Assembly (NCBI RefSeq): GCF_010548375.1 | Contig: NZ_JAAGLY010000001.1 | Span: forward strand, 682,001-746,000 | DNA: 64,000 bases | Origin: Streptomyces sp. SID13726 | Lineage (GTDB): Bacteria > Actinomycetota > Actinomycetes > Streptomycetales > Streptomycetaceae | Reading direction: 5' to 3' | Shown: piece after piece, positions 50,178 to 58,310 of the stretch | Numbering within the stretch: position 1 is the first letter of the stretch | Layout of the letters: every line of letters begins with the position of its first letter | Program-made: the position numbers and the translations under genes | Notes under the pieces: generated by a model | Told to the model about the DNA's origin: nothing | Databases searched by the model: none | What the model saw: only the letters and a program-made list of their open reading frames with translations

Positions 50178-50220
50178 GATCGATTGATCGGTACGATGAC
50201 ACCGTCCCGGACAATCGATC
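50178..50220. promoter_or_regulatory. Operator-like inverted repeat before the DeoR/LacI hybrid gene
   Basis: GATCGATTG (50178-50186) and CAATCGATC (50212-50220) form a perfect 9-bp inverted repeat. The centres are 34 bases apart, about three helical turns, and the second arm ends 14 bases before the ATG. This fits autoregulation by the encoded repressor. Confidence 0.65.
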
Positions 50221-50234
50221 GGAAACGGTGAGCC

Positions 50235-51323
50235 ATGCGGGAGTCGGCGCGGCAGCGGCAGGCCCGGATCGCGGAGCTGGTGCGCGTGCGGGGGGTCGCG
50301 CGGATCGCCGACCTCGCCGACGAGCTCGGGGTCTCCGTCGTCACCGTGCGGCGGGACGTCGAGGAACTGGCGCACCGGGGGGAGGTGCGGCGGGGGCACG
50401 GGGTGGCGCGGTCGCTGCGGCCGGTGCCGGAGCAGAGCCCGGCCGGCGGGGACGCGGTCGCCATGATCGTGCCCGAGCGCAACACCTACCTCACCGACGC
50501 CGTCCAGGGCGCCCGGGAGGCCGCCGAGAAGGCCGGACTCCGCGTCGAACTGCACATCGCGCCCGGCGACGGCGGCGCCGAGCGCGAGGCGGTGCGCCAG
50601 GCACTGGACGGCGGCGCGCGCGGCCTGCTGCTCTCCCCGCACTGGCGCACCCGCGCCGAGGAGCTGGACGCGGACCACTCCTGGCTCACCGAACTGGACG
50701 TCCCCGTCGTCCTGGTGGAGCGCCGACCCGCCCGCACCAGCGCCATCTACCCCATGGACTCGGTCCGTTCGGACCACGCCTACGGCGTCCACCTGGCCCT
50801 GGAGCACCTGACCGCCCTCGGCCACCGCCGTGTCGTCCTGGCCGCCCGCGACGACAGCCCCACCGCCCGGGTGATCCGCGGCGAGTTCGCGGGCCAGACC
50901 GGTGCGAGAGGCCTCGCCGAGGGCTGCCGTACGATCCTCAGCTCCCGCGCCGCCGGCCCCGACCCGTCCGCCGCCGGCCCCGGCGCCGCCGACCTCGTGG
51001 CCGCCGTGCGCGAGGCGGGCGCCACGGCCGTGCTGATCCACAGCGACATGGACGCCCTGGTCCTCGTGCAGCGGCTCCAGGCCGCCGGGATCGACGTGCC
51101 GGGACGCTGCTCGGTGGTGGCGTACAACGACGTCGTCGCCGACATGGGCCCGGTCCCGCTGACCGCCGTCGCCCCGCCCAAGACCGAGCTGGGCCGCATC
51201 GGCCTCGGACTCCTGCTGCGCCGCCTCGACGCGGCCCGCGAGGGACTGCGGCCCATCGCGACCCGGCACGTGGAACTGCTCCCGGGCCTGGTGGTGAGGG
51301 GATCGACCGCCCCGGCCCCCTGA
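50235..51323 (+). CDS. DeoR-type HTH fused to a LacI-type sugar sensor
   Basis: 362 residues. The N-terminal 60 residues are a DeoR winged helix (RQRQARIAELVRVRGVARIA, LADELGVSVVTVRRDVEELA), not a LacI helix-turn-helix. From about residue 75 the protein is a LacI/periplasmic-binding-like sensor (VAMIVPERNTYLTDAVQGAR, LALEHLTALGHRRVVLAA, CSVVAYNDVVADMGPVPLTA). It should repress the following uptake operon until a sugar binds. The gene is 102 bases upstream of the binding-protein gene on the same strand. Confidence 0.86.
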   Translation: MRESARQRQARIAELVRVRGVARIADLADELGVSVVTVRRDVEELAHRGEVRRGHGVARSLRPVPEQSPAGGDAVAMIVPERNTYLTDAVQGAREAAEKAGLRVELHIAPGDGGAEREAVRQALDGGARGLLLSPHWRTRAEELDADHSWLTELDVPVVLVERRPARTSAIYPMDSVRSDHAYGVHLALEHLTALGHRRVVLAARDDSPTARVIRGEFAGQTGARGLAEGCRTILSSRAAGPDPSAAGPGAADLVAAVREAGATAVLIHSDMDALVLVQRLQAAGIDVPGRCSVVAYNDVVADMGPVPLTAVAPPKTELGRIGLGLLLRRLDAAREGLRPIATRHVELLPGLVVRGSTAPAP

Positions 51324-51425
51324 TTTGTTCGTTTGACCGCTTTATTTTCTTCTGTTCGATCCATTGACGCTTTTTTCGTCGCCCGCCCAAGATGCTGATG
51401 ACCCAGCAGAGACGCGGGAGGCCCC
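51324..51425 (+). promoter_or_regulatory. AT-rich promoter region of the sugar ABC operon
   Basis: This is one of the AT-richest stretches of the window. TTGACG (51364-51369) is followed at 18 bases by CAAGAT (51388-51393), a plausible sigma-70-type promoter. Two related blocks, TGTTCGTTTGAC near 51328 and TGTTCGATCCATTGAC near 51354, look like repeated operator half-sites. Confidence 0.5.
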
Positions 51426-52730
51426 ATGCCCGGCCGACGTGCCGCCGTACTGATCGTCACCGTCGCCCTGATCCTGGCGGGCTGCTCCTCCTCCAGGAGC
51501 GGCACCGGCACCGGGAGCGGGCCCGTGCACCTCACCTTCTGGTCGGCCCTGCGCGGCACCCAGGAGGTCGTGGACGAGTACAACCGCAGCCAGGACAGGA
51601 TCCGCGTCGACTACCAGCAGGTCCCCTCCGGACCCCAGGGCGGCTGGGCCAAGCTCAGCAACGCCGCCCGCGCCGGCAACGCCCCCGACGTCGCCACCAT
51701 GGAGTACCCCCAGCTCCCCGGCTACGCCATCGACGGCGTCCCCCGCGACCTCACCGACCTGCTCCCCGCCTCGGTACGCGCCGAGTTCCTCCCGCAGGCC
51801 CTCGACCTGACCACCCTCGACGGCCGTGTCTACGCCGTACCGGTGGACATCGAGCCGATGATGTTCTTCTACCGCAAGGACGTCTTCACCAAGTACGGCA
51901 TCCAAGTCCCCAGGACCTGGGCGGAGTTCGAGACCGCGGCCCGCAAGCTGAAGAAGGCCGACCCCGGCACCCGGATGGCCAGCTTCTTCACCAACGGCTC
52001 CCAGCACATGGCCGGTTTCGCCTGGCAGGCCGGCGGCCAGTGGTTCAGGGCCGTCGGCGACACCTGGCGGATCACCATGGCCGACGCCCCGACGAGCAAG
52101 GTCGCCGCCTACTGGCAGAACCTCGTCGACCAGGACCTGGTCCGGGTCGAACCGGTCGACAGCCAGCAGTGGCGGGCCCACCTCCAGAACGGCGAGACGG
52201 TCGGCTACATGGCAGGCGCCTGGGCCGCGGGCTCCCTGATGAAGTCCACCCCCGACGGCAAGGGCAAGTGGGCCATCGCCCCCCTCCCGCAGTGGAACCC
52301 CGCCGAACCCTCGCTCGGCACCCAGGGCGGCTCCACCTTCGCCGTCACCAAGGACAGCCGACACCCCAAGGAGGCACTGGAGTTCATCACCTGGATGGTC
52401 ACCAGCCCGGACGCCCTGCGCGCCAAGCTCTCCAGCGGGGTCAGCAGCGCCTACCCCGCCGTACCGGCACTCGTCCCCGTGGCCCGCAAGGAGATGGACA
52501 CCTCCTACTACTCCGGCCAGGACATCTTCGGCCTCTTCCAGCAGTCCGCCGAACTCATCTCCCCGCGCTGGCAGTGGGGTCCGCGGATGACCTCCACGAT
52601 CACCTCCGTCGAGGACGGCTTCGCCAAGGCGGGCGCAGGCAGCGGCAGCATCATCGGCTCCCTGCGCGAAGGAGAACGCCGGACCCTGCCCGATCTGAAG
52701 AGCCTCGGCCTGTCGGTGACGACCAAGTGA
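51426..52730 (+). CDS. Sugar ABC transporter substrate-binding lipoprotein
   Basis: 434 residues. A lipobox ILAGC places the lipid-bearing Cys at residue 19; a Ser/Gly linker and a family 1 extracellular solute-binding fold follow (VHLTFWSALRGTQEVVDEYN, GNAPDVATMEYPQLPGYAID, PVDIEPMMFFYRKDVF, GGSTFAVTKDSRHPKEALEF). It captures an oligosaccharide or sugar acid outside the membrane. Trp-rich segments (FAWQAGGQWFRAVGDTWR) are typical of sugar-stacking sites. First gene of the transport operon. Confidence 0.9.
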   Translation: MPGRRAAVLIVTVALILAGCSSSRSGTGTGSGPVHLTFWSALRGTQEVVDEYNRSQDRIRVDYQQVPSGPQGGWAKLSNAARAGNAPDVATMEYPQLPGYAIDGVPRDLTDLLPASVRAEFLPQALDLTTLDGRVYAVPVDIEPMMFFYRKDVFTKYGIQVPRTWAEFETAARKLKKADPGTRMASFFTNGSQHMAGFAWQAGGQWFRAVGDTWRITMADAPTSKVAAYWQNLVDQDLVRVEPVDSQQWRAHLQNGETVGYMAGAWAAGSLMKSTPDGKGKWAIAPLPQWNPAEPSLGTQGGSTFAVTKDSRHPKEALEFITWMVTSPDALRAKLSSGVSSAYPAVPALVPVARKEMDTSYYSGQDIFGLFQQSAELISPRWQWGPRMTSTITSVEDGFAKAGAGSGSIIGSLREGERRTLPDLKSLGLSVTTK

Positions 52731-52740
52731 GGTGCACCCC

Positions 52741-53709
52741 GTGAGCACAGTCCTTACCCCCGGCGAACGCACGGGGACCAAACCGCCCGCCCCGAGCGAG
52801 CCCCGCCCCCGCCGCGCCGGCCGCCGTCAGCAACTCCTCGCCTGCGCCACGCTCCTGGCCCCCTTCACGGCCCTGCTCGTCGCCGTCTTCCTCATCCCGG
52901 TCGGCTACGCGATCTACCTCAGCCTCTTCTCCCAGGACCACGAGGGCCTCGGCTTCGGCGGCGGCACCACCGTCTTCACCGGCCTGCGCAGCTACCTCGC
53001 GGTCCTCGGCGACCCGAGCTTCCGCTCCGGCTTCGGCGTGATCGCCCTCTACTGCCTGATCTTCGTCCCGGCGGTCGTCGTCGGCGCGCTCGCCCTCGCC
53101 CTGCTCCTGGACTCCGGCCTGGTCCGGCTGCGGCGCACCGCGCAGATGATGCTCTACCTGCCGCACGCCGTGCCCGGCATCATCGCCGCCGTCATCTGGC
53201 TGTACCTCTACACACCCGGACTCAGCCCCGTCATCAGGGCGTTCGGCGCGGCGGACATCCACATCGACTTCCTCGGCCTGCACACCGTGCTGCCCGCCAT
53301 CGTCAACATCGCCCTGTGGAGCGGCCTCGGCTACAACATGGTCATCTTCTACGCCGCCCTCCAGGCCCTGCCCCGCGAGGTGATCGAGGCCGCCCGCATC
53401 GACGGCGCGGGCGGGATGCGCACCGCGCTGCTCGTCAAGGTCCCCATCATCCGCGGCACCGTCGTGATGGTCTGCGTGTTCGCCCTGATCGGCGCGCTCC
53501 AGCTGTTCACCGAACCCACCCTGATGAACCAGGCCACCCCGATGGTCAACTCCCGCTACACGCCCAACATGTACATCTACGACGCCGCCTTCCGCCGCAA
53601 CAACTACGGCCTGGCGTCCGCCGCTTCCGTGATCCTCCTCCTCGTCACCTGCGCCCTGTCGTACGCGGTGACCCGCTGGACCGGCCGCAAGGAGCGCAGC
53701 CCCCGATGA
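52741..53709 (+). CDS. Sugar ABC transporter permease 1
   Basis: 322 residues from GTG 52741, preceded by GAGGTG; a GTG at 52732 is less likely. Six membrane helices and the MalF-type EAA loop (LPREVIEAARIDGAGGMRTA) that docks the ATPase. It works with the next permease; no ATP-binding gene is present, so the shared MsiK ATPase of Streptomyces is expected to power it. The stop overlaps the next ATG. Confidence 0.9.
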   Translation: MSTVLTPGERTGTKPPAPSEPRPRRAGRRQQLLACATLLAPFTALLVAVFLIPVGYAIYLSLFSQDHEGLGFGGGTTVFTGLRSYLAVLGDPSFRSGFGVIALYCLIFVPAVVVGALALALLLDSGLVRLRRTAQMMLYLPHAVPGIIAAVIWLYLYTPGLSPVIRAFGAADIHIDFLGLHTVLPAIVNIALWSGLGYNMVIFYAALQALPREVIEAARIDGAGGMRTALLVKVPIIRGTVVMVCVFALIGALQLFTEPTLMNQATPMVNSRYTPNMYIYDAAFRRNNYGLASAASVILLLVTCALSYAVTRWTGRKERSPR

Positions 53710-54548
53710 CCACCAGCCGACTCACCAGCCGCAGCGTCGCCAACGCCGTCGTCCTGATCGCGGCCCTCTACACCCTGCTGCCCGGCCTGTGGCTGCTGCT
53801 CGCGTCCACCAAGAACTCCGACGCGCTCTTCGGCAGCGACATCCTCTCCCTCGGCGACTTCTCGCTCGGGCAGAACCTGCGCGACCTGTTCTCCATGGAG
53901 GACGGCGTCTACGACCGCTGGTACCTCAACAGCCTCCTCTACGCCGTCGGCGGCGCCCTCGTCGGCTCGCTGATCAGCGTCGCCGCGGGGTACGCCTTCG
54001 ACAAGTACGCCTTCCCGCACAAGGAGAAGCTGTTCGGCCTCGTCCTCGCCGGAGTCATGGTCCCGCCGACCGTCCTCGCCCTGCCGCTCTACCTGGTGGC
54101 CTCCGGCATCGGCCTGGTCAACACCTTCTGGGCGGTGTTCGTCCCCGTCCTCTTCAACCCCTTCGGCGTCTACCTGGCCCGCCTGCTCAGCAACGGCTAT
54201 GTGCCCAACGAGGTGCTGGAGGCGTCCCGGGTCGACGGCGCGGGGGAGCTGCAGACCTACGTCCGGGTCAGCCTGCGCATGCTCGGACCCGGCTTCGTCA
54301 CCGTCTTCCTCTTCCAGCTGACCGCGATCTGGAACAACTTCTTCCTGCCGATGGTGATGCTCTCCGACGAGCACCTGTATCCGCTCAGCCTCGGCCTCTA
54401 CACCTGGAACAGCTCCGCCACCGTCTCACCCGAGTACTACCCGCTCGTCGTCATCGGCTCCCTGCTCGCCGTCGTCCCGCTGATCGTCGCGTTCGTGACG
54501 CTCCAGCGGTACTGGAAGTCCGGACTGACCGCCGGGAGCGTCAAGTGA
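53706..54548 (+). CDS. Sugar ABC transporter permease 2
   Basis: 280 residues from the ATG at 53706, overlapping the previous stop by 4 bases. MalG-type permease with six helices and the EAA loop (VPNEVLEASRVDGAGELQTY). It is the partner of the upstream permease. Its stop overlaps the following dehydrogenase start (GTGA). Confidence 0.9.
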   Translation: MTTSRLTSRSVANAVVLIAALYTLLPGLWLLLASTKNSDALFGSDILSLGDFSLGQNLRDLFSMEDGVYDRWYLNSLLYAVGGALVGSLISVAAGYAFDKYAFPHKEKLFGLVLAGVMVPPTVLALPLYLVASGIGLVNTFWAVFVPVLFNPFGVYLARLLSNGYVPNEVLEASRVDGAGELQTYVRVSLRMLGPGFVTVFLFQLTAIWNNFFLPMVMLSDEHLYPLSLGLYTWNSSATVSPEYYPLVVIGSLLAVVPLIVAFVTLQRYWKSGLTAGSVK

Positions 54549-55585
54549 CCAGCAAGGAGCCCCGGTTGACGCAGATCCGCCGCCGCCCGCGCACCGTCCT
54601 CGCCATGGCGCACCGGACCGCACGCCAGGTCCTCGACACCGACGTACGGCGCAGACTCGCGGCCCTCACCGACCTCGAACCGGACCTCGTCCTCGACGAC
54701 TTCACCACCCGGGAAGCCCACCGTGCCCTCGCGGACGCCGAGTTGCTCGTCACCGGCTGGGGCTGCCCGCCCGTCGACGCCGAAGTCCTGGCCGCCGCAC
54801 CCCGGTTGCGGGCGGTCGTGCACACCGCGGGCACGGTACGCCACCACATCACGCCCGCCTGCTGGGACCGCGGCCTGCTGGTCTCCTCCGCCGCCGCGGC
54901 CAACGCCGTACCGGTCGCCGAGTACACCCTCGCGATGATCCTCCTCGCCGGCAAACGGGTCCTGGAGACCGCCCGCGTCTACCGCGCCGAGCGCCGCCGC
55001 CTGGACTGGAACGACCGGCTCGCCGACGACGGCAACTACCACCGCACGGTGGGCATCCTCAGCGCCTCCGTCATCGGCCGCCGCGTCATCGAGCTGCTGC
55101 GCCCCCACGACCTGACGGTCCTGCTCCACGACCCCTACGTCACCGCCGCCGAGGCACACGACCTCGGAGCCGAACTCGTCCCGCTGCCCGAGCTGTTCAC
55201 CCGGGGTGACGTCGTCAGCGTGCACACCCCCTTACTGCCGGAGACCCGCGGACTGGTCAGCCGCGAGTACCTGGCCCGGATGGGCACCGGCGCCACCCTG
55301 ATCAACACCGCACGCGGAGCCGTCGTCGACCAGAACGCCCTCGTCGACGAAGTCGTCCCGGGCCGCCTCCACGCCGTCCTGGACGTCACCGAACCGGACG
55401 TCCTGCCCGCCGACTCGCCGCTTTACGACTGCCCGAACGTCCTGCTCACCCCGCACATCGCCGGCTCCAAGGGCGGTGAGCTGCGCCGCCTCGCCGAACT
55501 GGCCCTGGCCGAGGTGGAGTCGTACACGCTGGGCCGTCCCTTCGCCCACCCCGTCCGCCCCGAACGCCTGGCCCGCCTCGCCTGA
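54545..55585 (+). CDS. D-2-hydroxyacid dehydrogenase-like protein with TTA codon
   Basis: 346 residues from GTG 54545; a TTG at 54566 with AAGGAG upstream is an alternative. Fold features: catalytic Arg in INTARGAVVDQNALVDE, Glu in TEPDVLPADSPLYDC and His in LTPHIAGSKGG. The NAD loop reads GILSASVIGRRV instead of G-x-G-x2-G, so cofactor binding may differ. A TTA leucine codon at 55232-55234 makes translation bldA-dependent. Within the sugar operon it probably oxidises or reduces a sugar-acid intermediate. Confidence 0.82.
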   Translation: MTSKEPRLTQIRRRPRTVLAMAHRTARQVLDTDVRRRLAALTDLEPDLVLDDFTTREAHRALADAELLVTGWGCPPVDAEVLAAAPRLRAVVHTAGTVRHHITPACWDRGLLVSSAAAANAVPVAEYTLAMILLAGKRVLETARVYRAERRRLDWNDRLADDGNYHRTVGILSASVIGRRVIELLRPHDLTVLLHDPYVTAAEAHDLGAELVPLPELFTRGDVVSVHTPLLPETRGLVSREYLARMGTGATLINTARGAVVDQNALVDEVVPGRLHAVLDVTEPDVLPADSPLYDCPNVLLTPHIAGSKGGELRRLAELALAEVESYTLGRPFAHPVRPERLARLA

Positions 55586-55624
55586 CGCGGGAGCCCTGCG
55601 AAGAAGAGGAGGCGTGGCCCGGCC

Positions 55625-57553
55625 ATGCTCCGACTGCCGCCCGAAGACCGCACCCTGAGCCCGTACACCGGCTGCACACGAGCCCACTGGGAGGCCGCGG
55701 CCGACCAACTCCTCGACGCGGCCCTCCGGTACGCCACCCCGGGCCACGCCCTCCTCGACCTCCCCGGCCCGCCCTCCAGGTCCGGAGTCCGCTCCGACGG
55801 CCTCGAAGGCTACGCCCGCACCTTCCTGCTCGCCGCCCTGCGCACGGCGGGCGCCTCCGGCAAGGACCCGCGCGGCTACCTGGAGCGCTACACCGCGGGG
55901 CTCGCCCGGGGCACCCGCACCCCCGGCCGCGACGACACCGAGTCCTGGCCGGAGATCGGCCACCACGGCATCCAGGGCCAGCCCATGGTCGAGTCCGCGT
56001 CGGTCGCCCTCGCGCTCCGCCTCACCACGCCCTGGACCTGGGACACCCTCCCCGGCGCCGACCAGGACCGCGTCGAGCACTGGCTGCGCGGCGCGCTCAC
56101 CCACACGCCCGCGCCCAACAACTGGTACCTCTTCCCGCTGACGGTCGCGGGCTTCCTGGAGTCGGTCGGACGCGGCGACACCGACACCCGGCGGGCGATC
56201 GAGCGGGGCCTCGGGCTGCTGGAGGGCTGGTACCAGGGCCAGGGCTGGTACTCCGACGGCGACGGCCGCGCCTTCGACCACTACAACGGCTAGGCCCTGC
56301 ATCTCTACCCGCTGCTCCACGCCCACCTCGCCGAGGACCGGGCACTCTCCGATCAACTGGGCCCGCGACTGCGGGAGTTCCTCGACGGCTTCTCCCTGCT
56401 CTTCGACGCGAACGGCGCCCCGATCCACCACGGCCGTTCCCTGACCTACCGTTTCGCCGCGACCGCCGCCGTGGCCCTCGGCGCCCTCACCGGCCACACC
56501 CCGCTCACCCCCGGCACCACCCGCCGCCTCCTCAGCGGAGCCCTGCGCCACTTCCTCGACCGGGGCGCCCTCACTCCCGACGGCCTCCTCACCCTCGGCT
56601 GGTACGGCCCCCACGCGGCGACCCTCCAGCGCTACTCCGGCCCCGGCTCCCCGTACTGGGCGTCCAAGGCATTCCTCGCCCTGCTCCTTCCGCCCGAACA
56701 CCCGGTGTGGACGGCCACCGAGGAGCGCGCGCCCGCCGAGGGCCCCGACCGGGTCCTCGCCCTGTCCGCACCCGGACTGCTCGTCCAGACCACCGCCCGG
56801 GACGGTCTCGTACGGCTCCACAACCACGGCAGCTTCAAGCCGGACCCCCGTGAGCCGGCGCGCGAGACCCTCGGCAACCCGCTCTACGCCCGCCTCGCCT
56901 ACTCCACCCGCACCGGCCCGACGAGCGCCGCCAACACCCCGGACAACCACATCGCGTTGGAGTCCCGGGGCACCCGCAGCGCCCGCCTCCGCGTCAACCC
57001 CCTCGCGGCGGGCCCGAACTGGCTCGCCTCCTGGCATCACCCGGTCTTCCCCGACGGCGGCCCCGTCCTGCCCTCGGCCCGCGTCGAGAGCCTCACGCTG
57101 GCCCGCGGCCGGTTCGAACTCCGTGTGCACCGGACGGTGGGCGTGCCGCCGGGAACGCCGGTCCATCACTCCGGCTGGGCGGTCGCCCTGCCCCCTGAGG
57201 CACAGCCCGACGACACCGGCGACGAGATCCGCCTCGACGGCCCGGAGGTGACCGGCCAACTCCTGGGCCTGCACGGCTGGTCGGCCGACCGGGTCCGCCG
57301 CGCCCCCGAGGGCACCGCCTACGGCCCCTGGGCCCTCGTCCCCGAACTCACCGGAGCAGTGCGGGAGTTCCCGCCTGGCACCGTGTTCGTGGCGCTGGCC
57401 TCCCTCACCTCCGAACCCGACCCGCCCCCGCTCGCCGGCCAGGTCACCGCCGAGGTCGCCGACCTCACCGTCGTCGCGCGCTGGGCCGACGGCGGCCGTA
57501 CCGTCGTACGACTCGGCGACGGCGCTCCGACCGTGTCCGAGGAGCCGTCATGA
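55625..57553 (+). pseudogene. DUF2264 gene interrupted by one in-frame TAG
   Basis: The frame from ATG 55625 to TGA 57553 is open for 642 codons except TAG at 56291-56293 (codon 223). Before it the translation is FDHYNG, after it ALHLYPLLHAHLAEDRA; DUF2264 proteins read Y-N-G-W-A-x-H here, so the stop stands for a Trp TGG changed by one base. Everything else is intact: no frameshift, normal codon bias and family-like sequence to the end (HHSGWAVALPPE, GQLLGLHGWSADRVR). DUF2264 is a helical-barrel domain of unknown role in polysaccharide operons. It may be a fresh pseudogene, a suppressed stop or a sequence error. An internal ATG or GTG could still yield the C-terminal half. Confidence 0.85.
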
Positions 57554-58305
57554 CCCCGCGCATGGGCCTGTGTTCGGTCACCCTGCGCCACCTGGACGTG
57601 CCGGACGTGCTGAGGGCGGCGGCGGACGCCGGTCTCGACTGCGTGGAGTGGGGAGCCGACGTCCATGTCCCGGCCGGCGACACGGACACCGCGGCCCGGG
57701 TCCGGGACGACACGGCCGCCGCGGGGCTGGCGGTCGCCTCGTACGGGTCGTACTACCGCGCGGGGCACAGCGATCCGGCGGAGTTCAAACCGGTGCTCAG
57801 GTCGGCCGTCCGGCTGGGCGCACCCCGCATCCGGATCTGGGCGGGCGCGACGGGCACGGAGGCGACGAGTCCGGAGCGGCGTGCGGCGATCGTCGACGAC
57901 ACCCGGCGGACGGCGAGGGCGGCGGCCGAGGCGGGCATCGAGCTCGCCTACGAGTTCCACCGCAACACCCTCACCGACGGCGCCGAACACACCCTGCGGC
58001 TGCTCGACGAGGTCGACCGGGCCGCCGTACGGACGTACTGGCAACCGCCGTTGGACCTGGCGGACGCGGAGGCTCTCGCCGGTCTCGACCTGCTGGGCGA
58101 CCGGGTGGCCGCCGTGCACGCCTTCTCCTGGTGGCCCGGGACGACCCGGCTGCCCCTCGATGCCCGAACCGGCCTGTGGCGGGCGGCCCTTGGGCGGCTC
58201 CGGGACCGGGACCTCGACGTGCTGCTGGAGTTCGTCCCGGAGAACGACGAGAGAGTACTGACCCGCGAGGCCCGGACGCTCCGGGCACTCGCGGGTGCGG
58301 TCTGA
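57550..58305 (+). CDS. Sugar phosphate isomerase/epimerase (xylose-isomerase-like TIM barrel)
   Basis: 251 residues starting within the previous stop (ATGA). AP_endonuc_2-type barrel: MGLCSVTLRHLDVPDVLRAA, GLDCVEWGADVHVP, IRIWAGATGTEA, ELAYEFHRNTLTDGAEHTLR, and the acidic metal ligand in LLEFVPEND. Such enzymes epimerise or isomerise sugars and sugar acids with a divalent metal. Last gene of the sugar operon; 5 bases separate it from the convergent NCS1 gene. Confidence 0.86.
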   Translation: MTPRMGLCSVTLRHLDVPDVLRAAADAGLDCVEWGADVHVPAGDTDTAARVRDDTAAAGLAVASYGSYYRAGHSDPAEFKPVLRSAVRLGAPRIRIWAGATGTEATSPERRAAIVDDTRRTARAAAEAGIELAYEFHRNTLTDGAEHTLRLLDEVDRAAVRTYWQPPLDLADAEALAGLDLLGDRVAAVHAFSWWPGTTRLPLDARTGLWRAALGRLRDRDLDVLLEFVPENDERVLTREARTLRALAGAV

Positions 58306-58310
58306 GACCG

